Origin: Reticulitermes lucifugus
Taxonomy: Eukaryota > Arthropoda > Insecta > Blattodea > Rhinotermitidae
Length of the DNA stretch: 31,426 nucleotides
Direction of reading: 5' to 3'
Assembly (NCBI GenBank): GCA_026260175.1
Contig: JAKCWW010001850.1
Coordinates: 3,810-35,235 of the forward strand
The translations under genes and the position numbers were made by a program. Each line of letters begins with the position of its first letter. Position 1 is the stretch's first letter. The notes below the pieces were generated by a model, which was not told where the DNA came from, searched no databases, and saw only the letters and a program-made list of their open reading frames with translations. Positions 23,557 through 31,426 of the stretch are shown piece by piece.

Positions 23557-24653
23557 GTAGTAAGTAGACCACGTGAGCACCCAGAATTTTTCAATGGCGG
23601 GGGGGGGGGAGACTGACTCTGAGCCTGTATATAATGTGTGTTTGATTTTAAAAATTATGTTATAAAAATCATAACTGTATAACTGTAACATAACGCTGTT
23701 TGCAGCTGCATTTATGAACATACAAATATATCTACATGTTCCATGACTCAGTCACCTAATTTAAAAATCACAGGGTCTGTTCTTCTTTGTTTATTTAATC
23801 TAAGACGTCCTAAGTTTTTTATTTGGTTTTTCAAAATTCTAATGCACTAGTCATCAGCCGATTTCAGTGGCTGATTTTTTCTGAAGGGCAAATCACGTAA
23901 AATGTCCAATATCGTGTCACAAAATCTGTGTTTATTAAATTTCGATTTGGGGGGGGGTGTACCTCGGCAGCCCCCCTTCCAAATTTGGGTGCGCTCCTGT
24001 TGCTGACATTGAAAATTTATCATTATAGACATTTATGTGTGTTTCGGAACACGGTTTGGTCATCACGCATCGCTTTGGTACATAAACAGAAAGGTTTCTG
24101 CAGGTTCTGTTCGTTATAAATATGTGATTACAGGCCCTTGATTGGAGGAACGCTAACGATGTTGCGTTATGTGGGATAAAAACGATATGTTTCGGTTTAC
24201 ATTGGTTAAGCCATCCTCATGTCGATTTGTAAGAGTGTAAAATGAACTTCTGTGGAACACAAGACTTGACGAACGTCACCTTTGGTTTTGTGGGTCGATT
24301 GACCCATTTCAGAAGCTTAAACGAAAGACATACTTCTTGCAGCACGTAACGTGCGTTGACTAGACTATGTAGGTCTTCGTGACCAACATGAACTGCCGTA
24401 AGTTAGAATAAATCCGCATGCACGTTGGATTGCGGAAAGTCTGGGAGTCTTAGGTCAGGGATCTCCAGCTTCTTCATGCCAGTTGATAGTGTACTATAAC
24501 ATTCCAAAGAGCAGTGAGAAAATGTTAGCCTAAGTACTCTTAGTTTCTTCAGGATTCTCTTTCTTATATGGAGTGGGGGCTTTGTTCAGACAGTTATGGC
24601 CAGTCGGGAAATGCATTGGCCGAACTACTGTTAGTTTCTCAAGAAGGATGTTT
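23557..24653. other. Non-coding DNA, nothing recognised
   Basis: Contains poly-G/poly-C runs (about 23600 and 23947). No gene. Confidence 0.4.
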
Positions 24654-24715
24654 ATGCCATGGAGTTAATAAATACGATATTTCTATGCAATGGAGTTAAT
24701 AAATACGATATTTCT
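24654..24715 (+). repeat. 31-bp tandem duplication
   Basis: Two adjacent copies, 24654-24684 and 24685-24715, differing at one base (ATGCCATGG against ATGCAATGG). Confidence 0.95.
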
Positions 24716-25399
24716 AAGATTTGGTCCATTCGAGTCTGTTAAGTACCCGTGTGTGCTTTACTGGTATGTGATAATTCAGAAACACACCCAGTTCGTTGTG
24801 CTGAATTAAACTTGGCCTGAATGTGTCACTACTGTGCGTGCAAGCGTGCTTCGGACGGACGGACTCGTTTTCGTGCAGTGTCGCACAGCTGCAGGTAAAT
24901 CTCGTCATGTTTTGTTGGCGAGGTTGTTCACCTTGTGACTGGCGTTATCCTTCTTCTTCCCCCCCCCCAGGCGCTCTAGTGTGATGCTGTTCCAGTGTAT
25001 CTCTGGGCCGCAGAGGAGGGAAATTTGAAGCCGCTTACATTTGAAACGGTGGATTTAATTTAATATCCGATATCAGTCGATTGATCTGTTGCGTGCTTTA
25101 AGGCTTTTTGTTACCGACGACGACAACGACGATGATGATGACGGTGATGATTGTTGATGATAACAGTGTTCATTTTGTAACTGCTCACCATTCAGATATA
25201 AATCCAAGTTTAATCTGAAGTTCAGGAACTGATTATTAAAACATAATTGGCTAGAATAAATGTTATTGTATTTTCATGTGGAGTGCCGCAGGATTGGAGG
25301 CCACCCACGTGAGCCATCTGGAGTACGGATCGCACGCACCATCGTGATCGAGCAGTGAAGATATTTAGTATTCCCAAATCTAAGGGGAGGGGAGTAATC
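24716..25399. other. Non-coding DNA with a trinucleotide repeat
   Basis: A GAC/GAT repeat occupies 25115-25162. Otherwise nothing recognised. Confidence 0.5.
25115..25162 (+). repeat. GAC/GAT simple repeat
   Basis: Imperfect trinucleotide tract, CGACGACGACAACGACGATG and onward. Confidence 0.9.
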
Positions 25400-25685
25400 G
25401 GCAGATTAATAAATGTTAAAAAGGTACAGTTGTGCCTGTCCACGCCATGAAGTAGTATAGGGGGAGTAGGGGTATAGTTCCACTCATCCTTAACCTCGGC
25501 GCTAGATGGAGGTAAGGGGTCAACTTCAAACTCCGGCCGCTGCATCCCCGGGAAAGAACCCTGTTACCCATCGAATAGGAGGCTGTGTGGGTGACAGAGC
25601 CGGTCTGGATGTTTTTGAGAAGAGAAAAATTTCTTGCCTTTACCGGGATTCGAACCCCGGACCGTCCAGCCCGTAGCCACGATGA
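25400..25685 (-). mobile_element. tRNA-derived SINE, family 3
   Basis: On the minus strand a perfect T-arm-like CCGGGGTTCGAATCCCGG lies at about 25643-25660. It is followed by a non-tRNA body and a tail ending near GTACCTTTTTAACATTT. The upstream half does not fold as a tRNA, so it is not a tRNA gene. Ends are approximate and I saw no clear target duplication. Confidence 0.6.
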
Positions 25686-26347
25686 TATTCGTGTTTATGA
25701 GTGAAAAAATTACTCTCCTAAATTCTGCAGATGTGTAGACTAGTGCTACACATCTGACAGTTTGTATGTTGGAAGTTATTGATCATTCTTGTTAACCACA
25801 ACAGACGGGAAAATCATTAGAGCTGTTGAAAAAAAATTGACGCGGTCCGTGTCTCAGACCTTAGCGTTATGTTCGTGGCATCAGCTGAAACGAAGAATAC
25901 ATCGTTAGTATTAAGAACCAGGACGTGTGACAACACTCATTCACTTAAAGGACCATGCCATGTTTGATTGTCCTTTCTATTGTAAATGCATTTTATATAA
26001 TAGAGGGCCCTTAGTTTATGTGGCCCATGTCGGACAGTTCACAGAACGTACTGCATGGCGGCAGGCGGGAACAGTATTGCTTTCCTTCGCCGATGTAACT
26101 GTGCCAGTGAGGTATTCGACCTGCCTCGTAGCTGATATAATCGTGGCTAGGCGTGATGTAATCATAGGCTGTGAAAGTTAATTGCCGATATCGTGGAACG
26201 ACTGATACCAGGATAGTATCAGTAATGAATCATATTCTCGTAGAAGGACCAAAGGATTGTTCGTAGATTTTTTTATGTTGTCACAGGAACAGCCTGGATA
26301 GGCCAGCGATATGCCACGAATGTTTGTCCTTTGATTGAAAGCTGAGG
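25686..26347. other. Non-coding DNA, nothing recognised
   Basis: An ORF at 25927-26181 (+) has no recognisable content. Confidence 0.4.
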
Positions 26348-26500
26348 TGTGGCCGTATAGCTCAGACGGGTGCCAGGGTTCATTACCAAGGCAGACTGTG
26401 GGGTTTTTGGTGGACGAAGTAGCACTGGGGCAGGTTTTTATTCGAATTGTTCGGTTTTGTCAGCTTATTAATCATTGCACAAATGTTCATGCATCTGTCG
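26348..26500 (+). mobile_element. tRNA-derived SINE, family 2, copy B (degenerate)
   Basis: Box A-like TAGCTCAGACGG at 26358-26369 and box B-like GGGTTCATTACC at 26377-26388. The body has GTAGCACTGGGGCAGGTTTT and GTTCGGTTTT, in the same order as copy A at 21903. The anticodon-arm region appears shortened. Confidence 0.65.
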
Positions 26501-27640
26501 TCGGGGGGATGGACAGTACCACAGAATCACAATCTCACCGCACCAGGAGAACAAAAGAGGATGTCGAAATAAAGTTACCGGGTCAGAGCGGCCTCCATCT
26601 AGTGCCAAATTGTGAATGTGCCGAACTTTACATGCATTCCGCCAGCGACTTCTCCGTATGGTGCTCCATCACACGCACAGCATAACCATTGCTAGGATTA
26701 CTCAGTCGGTGTACTGTCTAGGCTACAGGTTGGACGACAGAGGAATAGGGCTTCAGTTCCCTTCATGGTCAGGAAATTTTTGTCTTCATAGACTCCAGTC
26801 CTGCTCTGGGGTCCACTCAGCCTCCTGTTCAGTGGGCAACGGAATCACTTTACCCCGGGTGTCAAGAGACCCGGGACGCGAATTTCCAAGTCTCAGAATA
26901 CGTTAAGCTATACCACCCCACTTCATTGTGCTGTGCTTAATTTTGAAGTGGGAGATTTTTACGGTTACTGTGATTCCCGCAGGACTGGCAAGTGTTTCCG
27001 TAGTCTGCCCTGGACAATACCATTGTCTTAAAACAGGCCATGTCAGCGCAGGCCCTCCGCCGTATATTCATATTTTGTAACATGCCATCTGCATGTAATC
27101 GCAGTAGTAGTATATTGGAGCCTGTCTGAGGGTCATGGAGGATTACCCTTCCAGAAGGCAGACATCCAAACAGGTAGTCGGACGCCGGGGTGAATAGTTG
27201 CTAACCGGTTCGGAAGATTGTAGTGTGTGCACTTGAATAATTGGCGGAGAATAAATCCTGTTCGTAGGGGCGTGCTGACTGGTACCCGAATTCTGCAGAA
27301 ATGTTACGCTCTGGCTTTTCGTACGCTTCTTTTCGAGTTTATTTTAAATGTGTATGAACGGCATTGCATTTCAGATTTCGTTATCCTTGCATTGTTTTTC
27401 ATTTTCATCAAAGTACCGACATGATGGCACGAACTTCTGAGGTGGGAGGCGTAATAGTGTCGTTTAGTGTGGAGCTGTTAGTCAGAAAATATGCAACTGT
27501 TATTAGGAAAATGAGATGGAAATGATCAGTTACATTATCAGAACTGCCTGAATAGTTTGATGATTGTTGCTGGTGAATTTATGTTGGCATGTCAGATTTA
27601 TCCGTTGCCTTATATGTCATGGTACTGTGACGGAGCAAGT
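26501..27640. other. Non-coding DNA, nothing recognised
   Basis: Short ORFs at 26616-26906 and 27227-27424 have no recognisable content. Confidence 0.4.
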
Positions 27641-27797
27641 TGGCTCAAGCCTGTGTTCCGGAGGTGCCCAGATCGAACTGCGACAGAGATACCGAGTGTC
27701 TTGGCTGAGGTTTTTCGTGCTTTTCCGCACATTCTCTAGGAATATTCCGGGAGACCTTAAATTAGGCCACGACCGCTTCCTTTATCCTTCTCTCACA
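27641..27797 (+). mobile_element. tRNA-derived SINE, degenerate copy
   Basis: TGGCTCAAGCC followed by a degenerate box B (GATCGAACTG near 27670), then GGTTTTTCGTGCTTTTCC and AATTAGGCCACGACCGCTTCC. The TAGGCCAC-GCCGCTTCC segment resembles insect SINE bodies I remember. Confidence 0.5.
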
Positions 27798-27896
27798 TGC
27801 ATTATTCACCAGCAACTTATCATTTGGCGCTATGTAGGCAGAGTTACTAACCGCATTTTCAAATACATTGCAAATAAACATAAGTATTGTGGATAA

Positions 27897-27945
27897 CACA
27901 ACCACCACCGCCACCATCACCACCACCACCCCCACCGCCGCCACT
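27897..27945 (+). repeat. CCA/CCG trinucleotide repeat
   Basis: Imperfect ACC/GCC tract. The Val-rich minus-strand frame over it is an artefact. Confidence 0.9.
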
Positions 27946-28825
27946 ATATTATGAAGCAGAAGACCAAAGAAAACGTGTTGCCTCTTTCTGTACAGATTTT
28001 CTGTGAATGAAGTAATATACGTTTCTTTGTGTTGAAAATTCATTATGTCTATCCTCTGTTTACAGTACAAGATGACACGTACAGATAAGCCTACTTGTGT
28101 GGACTTTGATATTTTTATGACTTGTCCTCGTCTTTGTACGACGTAATGTAGCCTAGATAGTTACAGATACTCATTTGTTCCAGTATTTCTTTACTGCTGC
28201 TGATCTTACTCCCAGGGTTTCACGTAAAAGGGCCGGCTTTGGTTTTTGTTCTTTCCGCTCTATTTTTGTACGAAAGTGACACGTAACAGAATGGGAGAGT
28301 ACGTAGTTTTCTTAGCTGTCAACCTTAGGATTCCCGCTAATTTATATCATACATTTTGATCTGGGGGGGGGGCAGAGAGAGCGAGAAGAAAGAGGTGTTT
28401 TATTTAACGACGCTGTCAGTTGGTGAGATGATCGATGGTGGATGAATGAATGTGAGTGGCATTAGTGGAATGATACGCGTTTTAAGCCCATTAATAGGGC
28501 TGTCAGTTAGTGCTGATAAATCGATACGATATGGTATCTGGAAAAGGTTTCGATATCTATATGGTTTGAGCGTATCGGTGTTTCGCATAATTTCCTAGTT
28601 GCGTGTGCTTACTTTTATTTAGTATCGAAAAAGTGGAAGACCGTTTATTGAAAGTTTGGGTAGGGTATGGTCTGAGTCTGAGGTACCGTTGTTAAATCAC
28701 AAATAAATAATGAGAAAATAATTAAGAAAATGTAAGTAAATAGGTACATAAATAAGTAAAAATATATAACAAATAAATGCTTCATGAAGTAGATTATTTT
28801 TTATCCTGCCTCTTGGCATGTTCCG
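27946..28825. other. Non-coding DNA with short repeat relics
   Basis: GTGTTTTATTTAACGACGCT at 28394-28414 resembles a dispersed cockroach repeat I remember. A C-poor AAATAAATA-rich stretch occupies about 28695-28780. No gene. Confidence 0.4.
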
Positions 28826-29340
28826 TTGTAATTCTGCACAGGACCTACTTACATCCCTTGTAAATCTACACAGGACCTACTTACATACCTTGTAATTCTA
28901 CACAGGACCTAGTTACATCCTTTGTAATTCTACACAGGACCTACTTACGTCCTTTGTAATTCTACAGAGGAACTGCTTACATCCTTTCTAATTCTACACA
29001 GGACCTACGTACATCCTTTGTAATTCCGCACAGGACCTAATTACATTCTTTGTAATTCCACACAGGACCTAATTACATCTTTTGTGATTCTACACAGGAC
29101 CTAATTACATCCTTTGTAATTCCACACAGGAACTACTTACATCCTTTGTAATTCTGCACAGGACCTTTTTACATCCTTTGTAATTCCACACAGGACCTAA
29201 TTACGTCTTTCGTGATTCTACACAGGGCCTAATTACATCCTTTGTAATTCCACACAGGAACTACTTACATCCTTTGTAATTATACACAGGACCTAATTTC
29301 ATTCGTTGTAATTCTGTACAGGACCTACTTACATCCTTTG
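28826..29340 (+). repeat. 32-bp minisatellite, about 16 copies
   Basis: The consensus is close to TTGTAATTCTACACAGGACC followed by TACTTACATCCT. I count 16 copies of the CACAGGACC core. Some units share blocks of variants, so a four-unit higher-order pattern is visible. Confidence 0.95.
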
Positions 29341-29875
29341 CCCCAGTTGTCTAAAATTGTGTTTTTAACCGTTGGGTTCTTTTTTGTTTACATGACACAA
29401 GTGTACTAAGTGTTCTTGATTTATGTCATGGCGTCTAAAAAGATTGTTCTGTGCTTTTAAAGGCATAAACAAACCGTAGCATACATATAAGCTTCACAGC
29501 TGAATTCGGCTTAAGATTAAGGCAAACTGCGATGGTGAAAGATTTTAAATACTGGCAGATTTTGTACTTCGTAGTTAATAACTGACGGAAAGACGTATTT
29601 AAGACAGACAAAGAAATGAAACTCAAGGAATGCCGTCTTATGCAGATGATACGTTCAGGTGAAAGAAAGTTACACTTATGTCTTTGGTTTTCTTTAAAAA
29701 GCAGGTGTATCAGTATCACTGAATGTCCAAGGAGGCAACATTATGCTTTATAGCGTACAGTAGGTCTGTATATGTGTAGCTGTACTTATTGCTNGGTGAT
29801 AGTGTGTTAACGTGACATTTAACGTATGTAGAAGACATTTCGTGGTGACTGTATATGTAAATATGAGTGATATAA
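29341..29875. other. Non-coding DNA, nothing recognised
   Basis: One ambiguous base at 29794. No gene or repeat recognised. Confidence 0.4.
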
Positions 29876-30057
29876 ATGAGATCTGCGCTCTTCTGGGATA
29901 TTACGTGGCGTCTTGTGATAATTGTTTACCGACGTTTCGGGACAACATACCGGTCCCATATTGACCCGTGAAAATGGGACCGATACGTTGTCCGGAAACG
30001 TCGGTAAACAATTACCACACGACGCCGCGTAATATCCCAGAAGAGCGCAGATCTCAT
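29876..30057. mobile_element. Foldback element 2 (arms about 84 bp)
   Basis: The left arm is 29876-29959, the spacer 29960-29973 and the right arm 29974-30057. Arms read ATGAGATCTGCGCTCTTCTG at the outside and GGTCCCAT at the inside, with few mismatches. Each arm holds TTTACCGACGTTTC. ORFs on both strands here (for example PEERRSH) are translations of the palindrome. Confidence 0.92.
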
Positions 30058-31173
30058 CAACATCGCGGCGGAAGCCTGAAATCAAGGTTAAGTGATAGAA
30101 GTCCGACATACGAGGTTTTTAAAGGCGGCCAGCAGTATATAGGACGTTTCGAAAGGTGCGGTCATAATCTTAAGGACGACTAGGAGAGGACATTTGAAAT
30201 ATAAAGTATAAATAGACTTTTCTTTTGGATTCGTCAGCGTTATCGAATTACAGTGCCTTTTTTTATTAGGACATCTGACGAACTGTACAGTGACTTGTGT
30301 TCGTTAGAACTTCTCCGTACGATGGCGTAGGCATAAGTGATAACGGAATATACCTACAGGTACGATTAAAGGATCTAAGTGCTTAATTTCATCGGCATTA
30401 CATGTTAATAGGGGATCGTTGAATAAGTAACAGTTCTTTATTACTGTCGCCGTAGTTTTATTTGAAGTCTGTTTTTGCACCTCTTAGTTGTGCTGCCCCG
30501 CCCTTTTCGTAACACGCCATTTTGTTGACAAGGAGCTATTCCCTTCATTTTCCACTTGTGTGTTTCGCTTCTTATTTGTGAGGCGTTTCTCAGAGTAGTG
30601 CGACTGCTTGAGGCCTTCACTGTAAATATTTTGAGTCGATACATGGTGGAAATGAGTGCACCAGGATATGACTTTTTTTTATCGTGGTTGCAAACAATAA
30701 TACATGGCATGTCGCTACCAATTATGCTTCAGCATGCGGAAACAGTGACATCATTTTGTTCGTGTTCTTCTACCGTAATTCCTGGAGGGAATTATTTTTT
30801 TTTACCGAAATAGGAATAGGACAGTGCTGCCGTGCGTTGAGCCCCTCTCTTAGTGGGGAATGGAGATAGACCGACTTTAATTTGTTGGAATGTTGGGGAA
30901 ATTGGGTTTGAGAATGTAGGCTGCATTCGAGTGGCTCAGAATAGGGACCGGTTGCTGACTATTGTAACATGGTACCGCGGAGAATTCCGAGATTGTGAAT
31001 CAAGTCTGCTTATCTGCCAGTGGAAGTGGGAGTACCCCGTGTACCAGACTGGACGGGTGCTGTTCCACTTACTCCAGCTGTGCAAAGTGACTGGCTTCCA
31101 CATACGACACTGGAATTGGGAGTGAGTTTCGGATTACACGTGTTTGTCACCAAGGAACGTACGACCCAACAGT
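30058..31173. other. Non-coding DNA, nothing recognised
   Basis: ORFs at 30556-30813 and 30853-31125 have no recognisable content. Confidence 0.4.
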
Positions 31174-31426
31174 ATAATCCTGAGAGACAGGAACGTGTGA
31201 CAGAATAGTATGAACCTGTGAGATGGTAACGTTTTCCTGGATAAAAACATAATCCTGAGAGACAGGAACGTGTGACAGAACAGTATGAACCTGAGAGGTG
31301 GTAACGTGTTCGTGGATAAAAACATAATCCTGAGAGACAGGAACGTGTGACAGAACAGTGTGAACCTGAGAGGTGGTAACGTGTTCCTGGATAAAAACAT
31401 AATCCTGAGAGACAGGAACGTGTGAC
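31174..31426 (+). repeat. 75-bp tandem satellite, continuing past the window
   Basis: Units start at 31174, 31249, 31324 and 31399, the last cut by the window end. Each unit contains two related halves: ATAATCCTGAGAGACAGGAA and ATGAACCTGAGAGGTGGTAA. The period divides by three, which creates a spurious repetitive ORF on the minus strand. Confidence 0.95.

Noticed and set aside
23259..23600. Complete hAT transposon
   Set aside because: Only one terminus-like sequence is seen. No inverted partner or 8-bp duplication was found.
25640..25690. tRNA gene on the minus strand
   Set aside because: Only the T-arm fits. There is no acceptor stem or proper D- and anticodon arms, and a SINE body follows.
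28826..29340. CRISPR-like array of 32-bp repeats
   Set aside because: The repeats are directly tandem without unique spacers, in an animal genome; it is a minisatellite.
29819..30183. Overlapping ORFs on both strands with similar peptides (ERRSH, PETSVNN)
   Set aside because: They mirror each other because the DNA is a palindrome. They are known-looking repeat translations, not genes.
31134..31400. Minus-strand ORF with a 25-residue repeat (MFLS..TLP pattern)
   Set aside because: Translation of the 75-bp satellite, whose period divides by three. No start, splice or family evidence.

Overview
The window is genomic DNA of an animal, most likely a polyneopteran insect. A cockroach or termite is my best guess. 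The reasons are spliced genes with GT-AG introns, an insect-like mix of tRNA-derived SINEs and decayed LINE fragments, and several repeats that resemble sequences I remember from Blattodea. There are no bacterial or viral operons, no rRNA and no CRISPR array. A 50-base assembly gap lies at 19796-19845 and a single N at 29794.

Left part (1-17 kb) holds two recognisable genes in convergent orientation. On the + strand, five exons between 449 and 6213 encode a full-length LanC-like protein, closest to LANCL3. It is 415 residues long, all four introns are phase 1, and the zinc-binding Cys/Cys/His set is intact. On the - strand, three exons from 16965 down to 8651 encode a predicted protein of 1954 residues. 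Its N-terminus carries a DIYxDL acidic motif and a coiled coil like those of FLASH/CASP8AP2, a factor of histone pre-mRNA processing and the histone locus body. The rest is a very long, charged, low-complexity exon with a 12-residue tandem repeat, an RS patch and several diverged modules spaced about 172 residues apart. Intergenic and intronic DNA here contains old LINE remnants (1-205, 7660-7975, 14550-14900) and an almost perfect 36-bp-stem hairpin in a LANCL3 intron.

The right part (17-31.4 kb) contains no exon I can recognise. It begins with a promoter-like segment next to the FLASH start: an NRF1-type palindrome, a possible 5' exon ending in a good donor, and a tiny ORF in a YY1-like context. 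This may be the start of a divergent + strand gene whose coding exons lie beyond the window. The rest is repeat-rich: at least five tRNA-derived SINEs (one with an 11-bp target duplication), two long foldback palindromes, a 32-bp minisatellite of about 16 copies with higher-order structure, a 75-bp satellite running off the window end, a lone hAT-like terminus and simple repeats.

A window-scale signal is the CpG contrast. CpG is nearly absent through the two gene bodies, present at the LANCL3 promoter, and abundant to the right of about 17 kb. This is the pattern expected from germline gene-body methylation.
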